A stretch of 64,000 bases of DNA from positions 28,039,661 to 28,103,660 of the forward strand of contig OX104127.1 of assembly GCA_944470555.2 (NCBI GenBank). Direction: 5' to 3'. How positions within the stretch are numbered: position 1 is the first letter of the stretch; the number at the start of each line of letters is the position of its first letter. Both the position numbers and the translations under genes were made by a program. The notes beneath the pieces were generated by a model. The model was not told the DNA's origin and searched no databases. It worked only from the letters and a program-made list of their open reading frames with translations. This DNA comes from Heterobilharzia americana. Taxonomy: Eukaryota; Platyhelminthes; Trematoda; Strigeidida; Schistosomatidae. Positions 23,020 through 35,058 of this stretch are shown one piece after another.

Positions 23020-23640
23020 TAATCAATAGAAATAACTATCCGGATAAACTTTTAAAAAGAATAGGAAAAAGTTTATCGGATAAAAATACAAATAAGCCAA
23101 GCCATAAAGATTGGATAAGTACTATAGTACTTCCTTATTGAACATCCACTTCAGAGGACGTAAAACGTATCCTTAATAGTCACAACATCAGAGCATTCTT
23201 TAAGGTGACGAATACATTACACTCACACCTGTGTAAATTAAAAGATCCGATTCCTCATTTGGAACAACAAAACTGTGTTTATAAGGTAGACTGTAGTGAA
23301 TGCGATGCCACATACATTGGAGAGACATCACATCAAGTACTAACACGTCTAGCCGAACACTGTCGAAGTTGCAAAAACCACCAAAAAATTCCTATGATCT
23401 ACAAAAACTTGAAAAAAGCTCTGCTATCACGGCTCATGCCCTATATTCAGGTCACAAAATATCATTCGAACAGACAAAAGTTCTACAAAAAAGCTTTCTT
23501 TCTGACAAAGAGCGGACCATTGCAGAAGCTTTGCGCATCTGTTCATATCCTTCTTCGGTCAACAGAAAAGATGAGTTAGACATCCCAGTAATATGGCAAA
23601 CATTAATGACTCTCCTAAGCAGTTGTAAATAATACCTGAA
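23020..23640 (+). pseudogene. Penelope-like GIY-YIG endonuclease fragment P3
   Basis: Plus-strand PLE C-terminal part. In order: SEDVKRILNSHNIRAFFKVT (about 23150-23210), HLCKLKDPIPHLEQQNCVYK, CSECDATYIGETSHQV (YIG intact), TRLAEHC, then a frameshift near 23390 into SSAITAHALYSGHKISFEQT and ERTIAEALRIC, ending in a stop at 23632. The motif order C-x-Y-K-x-x-C, DATYIGET, R-x-x-EH, AH-x-x-x-GH, EA is the PLE GIY-YIG layout. The 'CDATYIGET' form differs from P1/P2 and marks a second PLE lineage. One frameshift and missing RT make it inactive. Confidence 0.85.
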
Positions 23641-24519
23641 GAGAAGGAGAACACAATTTCATTCCACATGATTTATTTATTCTGAATTTTCTCTTGTTTG
23701 AATAATCTCCGGTGTTATTTTTCTTAATCGTCTGAACCATGAGAAAAAGGGAAAAAGGAAAAAGGGAGAGAAAAAAACTGGTTGCATCCTAACAGCTTGT
23801 CTAATCCTATTACATAGCACTTTATTGATCTACTATTTTTATCAATTTTACGCTACTTTCTGAGTCGTATACATTCGATGAACCATAACACAATCCATTT
23901 CATCATCACTCATACTTCAAGTGTTATCAAAGTACATTTGTCGTTAACATTATTATTATTATTATTTATTTATCATATACTGTCTTATGTTCAAATAACC
24001 ATCCTTCCAAACTAGTAATCTATTCTTTCTCAACCTTGATGACTCGTAACCCCATTGTACTTTTCATATACGAACTAAAAATTTTCCCAACACTATTTTT
24101 GTTCCGTCTTACTCGCACAACTGAAAAAAGCTTCTCTGACCGAGTTGCTTATTCACTCACCAGTAGTGAACATCGATCTTCGGTCCACGTCACTATGTAA
24201 TTGGATGACTGTAAAGGTCACCACCTTTTGTACCAAAACTTGAATATTAACCTGAAAACTTAATGTCAGATTAATGCTCTCGAAAATAATATTCCAAGCA
24301 GGATTGAAAGGTTGAGGAATAGTACAAAACATTTGTTTATTTTGTTATTTGTTCTAATGTACTACGCCGAGATTACAGAGGTAAAAATACACCTTATACA
24401 ATAAAAATCCGTTATTCGAGAGGTGATTCTCGATGTTCTAATAAGAAGTCATAACCAGTGGTGCCAACCAAGTTAGAAATGAGAACAGAAACTCAATGAA
24501 GGCAGTAGATGAAAGTGGT
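23641..24519. other. Possible PLE 3' flank, otherwise unassigned
   Basis: Begins with what may be the P3 3' UTR. Contains a short ATT/ATTT microsatellite (23949-23973). Nothing else recognised. Confidence 0.35.
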
Positions 24520-24625
24520 GGTATATCGTATACTGACAGATGTAGGAAATGTTGACCACTGGATTCTGATCCAGTGACTTAGTGGTAGCATGTTAGCCAT
24601 AGAATTTGAATTTCCTGAATTATCA
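24520..24625 (+). mobile_element. Family A SINE fragment A9 (5' body only)
   Basis: The phrase 'ccactggattctgatccagtgacttagtggtagcatg' region (24555-24600) matches the pre-A-box and A-box part of family A (compare 59566-59600). It stops before the B box and hammerhead. A single, unpaired fragment. Confidence 0.55.
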
Positions 24626-25074
24626 GACTATTCACTCAGAAAATTCACTCTTTTTGAGACGAATGTTGTAAATTTTTAATTTTAAAGCTCATTAAATCAA
24701 TTCATTTCAATCAGCAATAGATTTACAAGTCCTAATATCAAAACAATAGTCAAATTTGTTCTGGTTTTAACTTCATTTTCAATCTGGATAACTTTTTATC
24801 ACGTCTTAGCATATATAATCAGTAGGATGATAATCAAAAAGCCATGGAACAACTTATCTAAACATTTTTGATAAGTAGTTTTACGTCATTACATTTTTGA
24901 GGTAGATCTATCTATCTTTTGAGTAACAACTGTTTTAAAAATGTCAAAATTGTGAATAATTACCAATCATCCTTATTATGCTGTGCTATAATTTGACTTA
25001 GAATTCATTATCTTCTTTAAAAACGTTTCTTTCAATTTGGCAGTTTATGAGGATTTATTTATTTATTTCATGTT
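24626..25074. other. Unassigned AT-rich stretch
   Basis: Nothing recognised. Confidence 0.35.
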
Positions 25075-25502
25075 TATATTCACTACGGACTTCTACCACT
25101 TGGAAAGACGCTGGGAACCTAAGAGCACTGAACAACTGTTTTGTCAGAGTATGCAGCTCTCTAGTAGTGCGTACTCATGACTCCACGATGAAATGAAACC
25201 AAGATGGATGGGGGAAACCAAGTTCGACTTGAGTACAATTGCTCAAAGATAACATTAAATGGAAGTGGCTCTGTATTATGAACTGACAGAGATAGAAAAA
25301 TGTAGACAATTCGAGTCCAACCCAGTGGTTCATTGGCAACATGCTGGCTGTAGAATTTGAAAGTCTTGGCCTCGATTCAAGGCAGAATTATGGGTACACA
25401 CTGCTGAGGAGTCCCTTACTGAGAAGAAACAGCTGTTCAATGTCCCATGTTTTTCGACGTTTCTCCAACTGATCTCAGGTCATGGGGAATAGCAATCTGA
25501 AA
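25075..25502. mobile_element. Family A fold-back SINE copy A5 (old)
   Basis: Degenerate head-to-head unit: minus arm 25075-25200 (gggaacctaagagcactg), plus half from about 25270 with A-box-like 'gtggttcattggcaacatgc' and a hammerhead-like segment 25393-25446 keeping CUGAGGA and GAAAC. Stem II has lost pairing (GUCC against AGAA) and the cleavage triplet is GUU. Probably among the oldest A copies here. Confidence 0.65.
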
Positions 25503-26389
25503 CATTTCTTTACTTATTACATTACGTAAAAATCAGTGTACTGATTATTTGTAGACTGCAATAGTTTTACCTTATAACAAGCATTTGCTATCCACCTAAA
25601 TTCATGAAACTATATAAACGGGTTGCAGTTATAGTGTCACTATTAATTCTAAATTACCGAGTAATTTTAAGCTTCTTTAAACTGTCATGTAATTTTTGTT
25701 TAGACAACATCTTTCTTTTCAGAAATTATGAAAATTAGTGAATATAGAATTCTACAAAAAATTGATACATTAGCAAATGAACAATTAAATAATATTATGA
25801 CCGACTGATTGTATTAATATTAATTCATATGTTTTATTGGTGTGATGATATATGTGTAATCGTGACTGGTTAAAGCATCAATATTCAAACAGATGACCTT
25901 GAATTCAGACTACCGAACTAGCTGCAGGAGTCTACTGCATATCAATTATATTCCAAACACGGGTTGTTTCACTCGATTGTTATATGAATAGTTGCCTTCT
26001 AAGTATGCAGTGATCATCGTGATACTAACTTCTAAATATGTATTTTATTCCAGTGAAAGTTTATTGTGTATTTAGTGGTGAGTAGTGAGTGATATTTTAT
26101 TGATAATGTTAACTGAGATAGTTCTGATTGACTAACTGTTTTTTAAGAGTAATGGATTTATGAAGACATTTTGAAAGTCAAGTTTAGATCATGTCGAAAT
26201 TGAAATCGCTGATATGTGGAAAAAAAATAGTCAGAATATAAAATAAGGAACAACTTATGTGATTTAGGTAAGTTGTACTTAAATTTTTCCAGCTGCTTTC
26301 CAACTGTTTTACAGTGCTAGTAAAGACTTTACTTTTCTACTGAAAATGTTTAGTTGTCCTCATTCTAATTATTCAAAGGATTTAAGTGT
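25503..26389. other. Unassigned AT-rich stretch
   Basis: Nothing recognised. Confidence 0.35.
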
Positions 26390-26992
26390 CTTGGCTGTAT
26401 TGTGTTCTCTCAGCTGGGTTGTTTAATCGTGAAGCTTTCATCGTCTTCTCAGACGACATGATCAGCACTAACTTCAGTATGAAGTGAGTCGTCTATATCT
26501 CTCCGTGAGTGATTGAGTAGCTTCCCCTGATCAACTGATTTGTGACTGGTTGTTTCTTTTAATTGTTGTGTCATTGACTATATAGATTTTCTTGTTGGAT
26601 GTTCCTCTGCTTGACCTCCAACCTTTCTGCCATCTTTCATTTTTCTCATTGGTTAATAAATTGGGTCTATGTTTATACATCTGTTGATTACTGACTGACC
26701 TGAATGCCAAGCTTCTTGGAATTCTCTGATATTCTTTGTGTTTCTCTCTCCGTTCGAAATTTCTACATTGTCGAAATTGAATTCATGTCCGTAATTATCC
26801 ACATGCATTGAAATGAGTGATGAAATGTCGTGTATGACGTTTAATAGCCAATTGGTGTTCATGTAGACGGAGGCGAAGAGGGCGGCCACTTTGTCCGATG
26901 TAATGTTGACTACAGTTATTGCAGCTGGTTTTGTAAATGATATTCACTTTGTCTTCTTTGGTTGTTGCATTCCTTGGTCTGCATAAAATGTC
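26390..26992 (-). pseudogene. Penelope-like GIY-YIG endonuclease fragment P4 and 3' end
   Basis: Minus strand: KVNIIYKTSCNNCSQHYIGQ then SGRPLRLRLHEHQLAIKRH (about 26945-26850), a frameshift, then SLISMHVDNYGHEFNFDNVE and EFQEAWHSGQSVINRCI...DPIY (about 26810-26655). This is a third form of the PLE GIY-YIG domain (CNNCSQHYIGQ; EAWHS...INRHIDIDP-type tail). YIG, the Arg and HEH region are preserved; one frameshift breaks it. The 3' non-coding part (26390-26540, gggttgtttaatcgtgaag) is the same as the arms of the inverted repeat at 56439-56931. Confidence 0.85.
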
Positions 26993-27603
26993 ACTTAATA
27001 AAAATTGAACTTCAATATAATATTCTTAATTTCAGATATTTGGAAGGTAATCTTAGAACTCATTGAATGAAATAAAAACCTTAAAATTTGTCACTTAGTG
27101 AATTTAGTTAGAAGATACAATCTTTTTAGGCATAAAACAAATATTGTGTTGATTTTATGTAAAATCCGAATATGAATAGTTTAGCAAAGCACATACCAGT
27201 GGATATGACTGCAAGGCGTAAATTTTGACTTTCGTATACTGCAAAAACTTTGAATACGCCATACAGGGGAAATGGTTAACTAAGGATATTATATGAATTC
27301 AAATAAAAGATTGAATGTTTCGTTGTGAAATGTCTTTTCTTTTCTTCCTTGTTAGCCGATAAATCATCAAGGCTTTTATGAGTGACCTGACATAGAAAAA
27401 CAGACGATCATTGAGTAAAACACTACTTTTTGACTATATGTGCTATAGTATATATATCGACGGAGTACACCTTTATTATCCGTCTACTAATTTCAGAGCA
27501 AACCTCATCGGTGCCTCAATCTTATTGGAATTCACTCAAAATATCTGATTAATTCTTAGAAATCAAACTGTAATGAGTTGTACTCAAAGTAGTGTTGTTA
27601 TAT
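26993..27603. other. Unassigned AT-rich stretch
   Basis: Nothing recognised. Confidence 0.35.
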
Positions 27604-27791
27604 TTAGAAGCAGTATTTATCATAGACTGACATCAGTTGGGGAACCATTGGAAATCTGAAAGCACTGGACAGATGTTTCGTCCACCTAGTATAGGACTCT
27701 TCAGCAGCACGAACCCCCGATCCGGCTAGGGATTGAACTCAGGACCTTCAGGTTTCATGGCGAACGCGTTAATCATTCAACCATTCATCTC
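27604..27791 (-). mobile_element. Family A SINE copy A6, single arm
   Basis: Minus-oriented SINE 3' half (terminus 'cagtatttatcatagactga' at left), hammerhead motif, B box (gggattgaactcagg, minus) and start of the tRNA-like head, ending near 27791 without a plus arm. It closely resembles the minus arm of A1 (16397). Confidence 0.75.
27660..27712 (-). ncRNA. Candidate hammerhead ribozyme, A6
   Basis: Minus strand: core CUGAAGA, stem II GUCC...GGAC with a loop three bases longer than in A3, GAAA, octamer ACAUCUGU (three outer pairs), GUC triplet, and stem I formed by GUGCUG against CAGUGC with G-U pairs. All core nucleotides of the consensus are present. Stem I is weaker than in A3. Confidence 0.5.
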
Positions 27792-28280
27792 AAAAATACA
27801 TTAATGTTATTACAGTTATTGAACTTTGAATGTATTCAAGGTTAACAACAGATTATATCATAGATTGCTCTTATAAGCCTTTTATTGATATTGCCAAATC
27901 CTCGAATGAAGGCATTAGACTAATATGTACACATTTTTATATCGATTAGTGTGAACATAATTCTTTATTATGCAAATGAGATGTACTACTCCACCGCCAA
28001 AATGTTAATTAAGATAAATAACAAAGAAAATAATAGTAAAACTGTTGGCTTAATTTCTCAGACGTCGTATTGCTTTGCTGTGGTGAATATTTAAAACAGA
28101 TATTGTTTAAGTGGCTATGAAAATTTAATACAGTGTGTCGCAGCAGGCTTAATGTGACTGGTTTAAATCAACATATATTTCTATAATAATAAACAATTAC
28201 GTTAAGAGATTTTCTTTCCCGCGACAGGCTTAAAATAAACAATAAATGTATAGGAAACAGGATTTGTTGAAATCAAAACA
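27792..28280. other. Unassigned AT-rich stretch
   Basis: Nothing recognised. Confidence 0.35.
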
Positions 28281-29255
28281 TCTTAGTAGAATTCTTGTGC
28301 TGAATACTCCACATACTTGATCATTTATACCATGATGTGAGGTATACATATGAATATTTACCTGCGACAACGAATAGGGCTTGACATCATGAAGGTTGTT
28401 TTTGAACACTGCGAAGTAGACGTGTGCAGGCAGGTGGTCTGGAGAATTGTGTAAAGTGACTTGAAAATCACATGGATTAGGGTTAAGTTACATCGTCGTA
28501 AATAAAATAATTTACAAGCGAATAATAAATGAATGCTGATGACAGATTTGCTCATTCACCAGCTGCGTATGTCAATTTGAATATGTTTATGGAAGCAAAT
28601 ATGTAGGTGAACCGGATAGGCAGATGTTTGCTGATGTAGCTGAGCGCTAGCCTTTATATTTAGGTCATTCTGAAGTGAAGATTACAAGCAACTGCGTAAC
28701 CGAACACCTCCCAGATTTCAGGGATGATATCAGTGTTACGGTAGTCAATGGAAGACAGAATAAGGAACTGCCTGCAGTCTCAGAAGCCTGTGCAATTCAG
28801 GTTCATAAACCAACCTTGTGTTTGAAAAGAAGTAGTGATGACTTTGAAGTTGCCTTTGTAACACTTTTAATGTACTGTGAATTCAATAAATAAAGTTGGT
28901 TAACTATCACTATTATTTATTGATTTTTTTCGTATCTCTTTCTTGTATTCCTTACTGACTTGCTTCATTTAATAAGGAAATCTATTTTCAGTATTCATTT
29001 ATCATTCATTTATCAACACTGTTTTATTCACGACAACGTAACGAAACCCTAATCCATGTGATTTTTAAGTCACTTTATACACTTCTCCGAACCACCTACA
29101 CACGTATACTTCATAGTGTTCAAAGATAACTTTCATATGGAAAAGCTGCATTTGTTGTCATTGGCAGAAATCCAAATATGCATCACACTTCAAACTAAAT
29201 CATGGTATAAACGACCAAGTATGTGGATTATTCAACTGAAGAATTCTACTAAAAT
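28281..29255. repeat. Inverted repeat flanking a Penelope-like remnant (F8)
   Basis: Left arm 28281-28508 and right arm 29021-29255 are reverse complements with moderate divergence. Matching blocks include 'cttagtagaattctt' and 'aaaatcacatggattaggg'. Between them lies a plus-strand GIY-YIG remnant (28545-28890). The right arm is in the position of that PLE's 3' UTR, so the left arm is an inverted second copy of the same end. PLEs are known to carry terminal repeats (pLTRs) in tandem or inverted arrangement, which fits. Confidence 0.8.
28545..28890 (+). pseudogene. Penelope-like GIY-YIG remnant P6
   Basis: Plus strand: FEYVYGSKYVGEPDRQMFAD (a decayed YKF-C-CGA-YIGRT block), a stop, NCVTEHLPDF, and a terminal SEACAIQVHKPTLCLKR that corresponds to the PLE ending 'EAVAI-x-x-x-x-P-x-LC-x-x-K'. 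Several stops; highly degraded. It is flanked by the inverted arms of F8. Related in form to P5 at 38165. Confidence 0.65.
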
Positions 29256-32200
29256 CCATTGCACTCTATAGATAGTCCATATTTCAATAGCTATTGAATC
29301 AGCTAACATCAGAATGTTCAAGATATTGAATTCATTGACGGTAACTAGTGCCTTTGCTGTAGTAAATCCTAGAAGTTGTTAGACCAAAAGATATCTTTAC
29401 AGTGATGCTTCTTTTCAAATGATCAGATATTTGTTACACTGGAATATAACAAAATCCGAATGGAATACATCAGGAGGGTTTCGTATAAAAGGATTTCAAG
29501 AAAATATAAGAACCTGTGTCATGCATAGTATGTTAATGACGCTCATGTATTAAAATTAATTGAGATTGAATGTGGAACCAAGTGCTAGTTGATATGATAC
29601 CCAGAAGCTAGGAATTAGTCTAATGGCGACGAAAACATATAAATGTTGTGAAAGACATTATGAGGTTTTTCAGTTTTAACGTGATCAATATAAAAACCTT
29701 GTTGTTCAGAAAATTACTACTTTCTATGGGCCTTATAATATCAGTGTAAAAGAATGGAGGATTTTTCAGAAATATTTAATAGGGTGGCTGAAAGATTTAC
29801 AACTCGGTTGACGTATATCACCTTCATTCAAGGATATTTGCTATGCGACTTAAAAAGGGTCTCAAATGAGTAGATCTGGCGATTTGTTTTGCCAGCCAAT
29901 TTCAATACATGACACTACATTTATCTAAGCACTTACTGTAAGTTGTTACGTGGTGCAAAAATACGTTTTATCTAATTAACATTTGGTCACTGAAGGTGTT
30001 GTCGAAAATATCCTTTGAAAAATGTATATGTTTCCTTGCATAAATGATTCTGTTAAGGTTATATGTTACTACTTTGTAATAATATAAAGTATAATTTTAA
30101 TTAGAAATAATATTAATTATGATTTGTTTGTTTTGTAGTTTGCAATACATCCTCAATTATATAAGAGTGTGAAAATTACAGAGTAATTTGTGTTTAAATA
30201 CTTAAGTATAACCCAATATTTTGACCAAATAAGAAGTGTAATACTTTGAAATTTCTTCGATGTATACATTTTAAACTGAAGGATGAATATGCTAAAAAAA
30301 AACGTGTTAATCAAAATGATTATATTTGTCTTTATATTTATTTCAGCTTAAAATCCTTATAAATAATATATTTAAAGTGAAGATGAAAACATGATCAAGT
30401 TCATAATGAAGCATCATTTTTACTCATGTCCTCGTTTTGTTCATTAATGATAGCTTAATTTCACTTGCCTTATATGATATGATTAATTTTTGTGTACATG
30501 AACTCATTTCCTTCATATAGATTGCATCTTTTTTTTAATTTCTGATTCATATTTACAAAAAACTATTTCAAAGAAAAATATTCTTTTATTCATGTCATTG
30601 AAATTATCTTTCATCGTAAAACTACTTTGACATTTTTCATTCAGCTTACCCATTGCTTCTTAGTAACCTTATATTTAGGTCATTGATTAACAGAGAGCAG
30701 AGAATGTCATATACATGCTTTCGTGACGTGAAGTTATCCATCCTTTTCTATTCCTTTTATTGTAATATAACCTGAATAAATTTTGAAGGTTACTTTCATT
30801 TTTATAATTGGAAATGAAAAATTATGTCAAAGCAAAGAGTATCCATATACTCTATAGACTTGTTAGAAATTTATAATCATATGAAAATATGCCATATGAA
30901 TTGAAAAAATCTTTTCGTAACTTCTTATGAAGATTTTGCAGTTCAATATTGACTTAGAAACATCATGCAAGATACAATCAAATGACAAAAGTAACGTCAA
31001 TTCACAACAAAATATATTTTAGGTCAAGCAATTCATTTTTCATTTGCTTTTGCTGTAATAGCCTCAATTCACAAATGCCTGATGTTAATACTCCATATCA
31101 TACATTCAAATCTTTGTGTTCTTCGCGTATAGAGTTCCTGTCTCTCATTCTTAGATCTAAGCTGTTGTTTGTATACCTTATATTCCCTAGGATAACTTTG
31201 CTAATTTTTAAAATATACTTCATACCATTTCCCCCAGTTGTAGAGTTGTGTAAAGCATAAACTGGAGCATCAATAGAATTGGCAGATGTGAATTTCGAAC
31301 ATTCTCCTCAACTGCATCACAGTCTATAGAACAGGATGTTTATACTGTAAAGCGAAGTGCAGAAGGCACTTTTTCTATTTGAAAAGGATATGTGAATTCA
31401 GATAGAAGATAGAAAGATTTAAGCTGGTCAAAATCGATGTAGTTTGATGAATTCGCCAAAACTGCTCCAAGATTAGTTATTTATACGACGATGGACGTTA
31501 ACCAAAATGGTAGTCTTGAGTCGTGAGAATCATGACATTAAGGTGTTAGCAAATTTTCATCATACTGAATGTTAAAATGAACGCAGCTTAGAATAGAAGA
31601 ATAGATGTGGTAATAAACTAAAGGGGAAAACTGAAAAGTAAAGGGTCTTTAAATTCAGTAATTTAAGCGATCGAGACTAAGCAAGATTGACAACCTTATC
31701 TTTTTGAATACGAAGCTAAGGATTGAGTCCTTTAACTGCCACTACTAAAACATAGCATAAACGTTTCGCTACATTTATTGATCAAGTTGAACAATTTCGA
31801 TACATCTGCTGTATGTTAGGTGTCAAGTAAATGCCAAATTTTTGCTTTGTTCAAAGGACATGAACCTTTGAAACACTATACTGATTTCATCTTCATTATA
31901 GTTCAATTTGTTTTGTTGTGAGGTGATATTAACTTTTGACATTCAGCGATATTTTACATGGTTTTACTGACCTATTGTTCAACCATACAACTGTGATGAA
32001 AAGTTTCTGAAAGAATTTTGTTTGCTTATCAAATTTACTTGCATTTTTGTCGGTCAAACAGTTCGTGTTGATCCTGAATGACAGACCTAGGCGAAATGTC
32101 ACTGGTACAAATAAAGTTTGAAAATTCGAATAATAAGCCATTCCAAAAAGGACTTTGTTGTGAAAAGATGACCAATACACTTATGCTGTCAAGCGAATCA

Positions 32201-32295
32201 GTTGCGAAGACTTTCACCTCAGTACTGTACTACCTTGCTTTCCAAAGTCATATGTTTAATTTTGAATTGAGAGGAATCAACGCCAGTATTTTTAA
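29256..32295. other. Long AT-rich stretch, nothing recognised
   Basis: 3 kb without a motif, tRNA-like box, hammerhead core or shared repeat. Open frames at 30982-31260 and 31929-32317 show no family signature. Confidence 0.35.
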
Positions 32296-32560
32296 TCTGG
32301 TATACATCATAGACTGATATCCGTTGGTAGAACATTAGAAACATGGAGGCACTAGACACCTGTCTCCTTTTAGTATGGAACACCGCGGCGGTGCGCACAC
32401 ATGTCCCCGTCCCAGCTGCAATCAAACCCAGCACCTTCAGATTCCGTGACCAGCACGTCAGCATGAAGCCACTGAGTCAGAATCCAATGGTCCACATTTC
32501 TGCCTTCTGTCACTTTACGACATAACGCGACCGTCAGCGCTGAGTATATATCCTCACATC
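32296..32560 (-). mobile_element. Family A SINE copy A7 (minus half)
   Basis: Minus-oriented copy with terminus 'gtatacatcatagactgat' and B-box-like 'caatcaaacccagc' near 32418-32432, extending into the 5' body ('tgtcactttacgacataacgcg'). The hammerhead region (about 32350-32400) has lost the core. Followed closely by the separate fold-back unit A7b. Confidence 0.65.
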
Positions 32561-32659
32561 CACCAGGTTTACCTCACCAGTCAAATCTCACTGTAACTTC
32601 AGGAATAATCACTCGAAGCGAGTCAGCGGTGAGCACTGGATCATCTGAATTTGAGGGCT

Positions 32660-33107
32660 TGTTAAGATTAAGTGATTTTTCAAGTTAGTATTCACCGTGG
32701 GCTAAGATAGGTTGGAGAAACATTGGAAACGTGAGAGCACTGAACAGCTGTTTCTTCCTAGTATGGAACTCCACAGCACACATTGGTGACTGGCTTCTAG
32801 AGGTGATTCCTGAAGTTACAATGAGAGGACATGACCGGTGGGGCACAATCCGTGGGTGTGAGGACAAATACTTAACGATAACATTGAGTGGTGGTCGGGC
32901 TATGTTGTCGACTGATAGAAGTTGGAAATATAGACCACTCAATTCCGACCAAGTGACTCAATGGTGGCATGCTGGCCATGGAACCTGAAGGTCCTAGGTT
33001 CTATTGCAGATGTAGTGGGGTCACGGGCGCACACTTCTGAGGAGTTCCACACTCGGAGGAGACAAGTGTCTAGTCCTCTCAGTGCATAATGAATACCAAC
33101 TTGAAAT
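32660..33107. mobile_element. Family A fold-back SINE copy A7b
   Basis: Minus arm from 32660 ('caagttagtattcaccgtgg'), plus half with 'ccaagtgactcaatggtggc' A box (about 32949) and 'cctaggttctattgc' in B-box position, ending 'gaataccaacttgaaat' at 33107. The plus hammerhead-like segment (33028-33080) has CUGAGGA but GAGA in place of GAAA and so is predicted dead, as in A2. Confidence 0.65.
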
Positions 33108-34394
33108 CAATAAATTCCCACGAACCCCCAAACTGTGCTAGTGTTTTTTATTACTTTAGAAATTTGTGTCCGACTAATGCAGACAATTCATTTAAGTGTT
33201 ATCCAGTATCAGTTTACTATGGCAGTAAATATTTTTCAGTCTACCACTGTATTATTTACCGGCAAAGATAAGGCCAAAGTATGTTTCATGTAGCTGTATA
33301 AACTGATTAGCTAGCAGCAGTTAGATGGCACTCAACAGTAGTTTCTTCTAGGAGTAGTGTTACATTAAAGTAACTTAGTTTATTTTTGAATTATTCTGAT
33401 ACTCAGTAAATAATCTCATGTTTTTTTCAGATCCATCTGGTAACTGGTAGATTTATTTAACACTGAATGAAAACGTGAATATTATGAGTGTTATTTATGT
33501 TAAATTGTACTTTTTTTCTCCAACAAGTATGAAGCTTATGCTTAATGACTTTAACATGATCTCTAGTTTTTACTAACAATTATGCAGTTCAGTCACTGTG
33601 ATCATGGACGTTTTTCTTAACTTTCTGTGCTCACATCGGTTCGACATGCAACTTTAGTTTTTGACATAATGAAACAGTGGATTTAGTCTTGTTTTCACTT
33701 ACTTTGGTTGTCTTACCAATTTATATCTAACCTTATTTATATTCAGCTATTCTTCTCTTTCTTAAACCTGTATTAATAAAATAATCATGACGACACATTG
33801 TATATGTTCAATGCCAATTTTTAGAAGTAGAAAATTCCATCAGTGGAAATGAAAGTCACTGATTTAATTGTCCTTTATTCTGAATATTAATATCTGAAAA
33901 TTAGATCCATCTCATCCATTTGTATTTGACTAACTCCATCAAAACACTCAGTTTCTTTTGTGGACATAAAATAATCAACGATAGCGTCTCATTTAAACCT
34001 GATAACATTCATTACAACTAGAAGTCTTTTGAGAACTTGGCTCCTAAGTATTCTACCTATTTTGAAAATCCATCTTTTGTGTAATGAAGAATTAGTAATC
34101 TCTTCAATCCTGTATATGTGTTTTCACCGGTTTTATTATAAAAGTCAGCCGTGAAACAGATGATTATTTTGAAGGTGACTGGTATGACGGACCAATACAG
34201 GTTGAAAAATGACTAAGCAATAAAAATCTATTTCGCCAAAGGTTTTGGGCAGTGGCCATTCATGACACAGCAAGGCATTCAGCTCAGGAATTTCAGGTTC
34301 AATGATGTTCAGTTTTTTCAGGCTCTTGGAAGTCCTCTAAATGATGTTATTCTGTGGTGAAAATTACTTTAATATCGATAAATTACTCTGAAGC
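33108..34394. other. Unassigned AT-rich stretch
   Basis: Nothing recognised. Confidence 0.35.
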
Positions 34395-35058
34395 ATCAAA
34401 TGAACTAGTAGTTGCCTTGTTCACCTACAACCTAGGCAGCATCGTTTGAACGATAGGTGGCACAGACGCGGATGTCAAAGCCAGGATTGGAAAAGCAAGA
34501 CAGGCGTTAATCAACATGAAACCAGTGTAGAGATCTTCTGGACTCAGCACAAAGAACAAGATCCGGATTTTAAACACTAACTCCGTTGAGTCAGTGCTTT
34601 TGTGTGATGGTTGGGAGACTTGGCGCGTTACGAAATGGATTTCCAATAAACTACAGACATTCATCAACAACTGCCTACGCTGGCTTGTTACTGAAGATCA
34701 AAAGGCCTGAATAATTAGAATAAACAACAAGGGACCGTTAGAATGAACCAACCAAGAAGCTATCGCTCAACAACTTTTGAGAAGAAAGTGGAGATAGATT
34801 GAGCATACACTGAGAAGGCCGACTGGGGACATCACGCTCAGGTCAGGCCAGGCCCTCGAGTGGAATGCAAAGGGGAAACGATGAGTTGGACGTTCGAGAT
34901 GAGGGTGACATAGATTGGATCATGTGAGGAAGAAATGAAAGGTTGTGGGCAGTGGTGGAGCGAGGTTGAAAAGACTGGAGAGAAGAGAGTACAATGAAGG
35001 TGTGCTACAGAAGCCCTATGTTCCACTAGGAATCCAAGGGAGAAATAAATAATAATAA
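34395..35058 (+). mobile_element. SR2-like LINE 3' fragment (R5)
   Basis: Starts in the RT region after the catalytic box ('cacctacaacctaggcagc') and runs to the family 3' terminus 'ccctatgttccactaggaat' with an AAT tail at 35043-35058. Same order of phrases as R2 and R4: KIRIFNTNSVES-type, ETWRVTK-type, ELW-type. Many stops. 5'-truncated and inactive. Confidence 0.8.
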
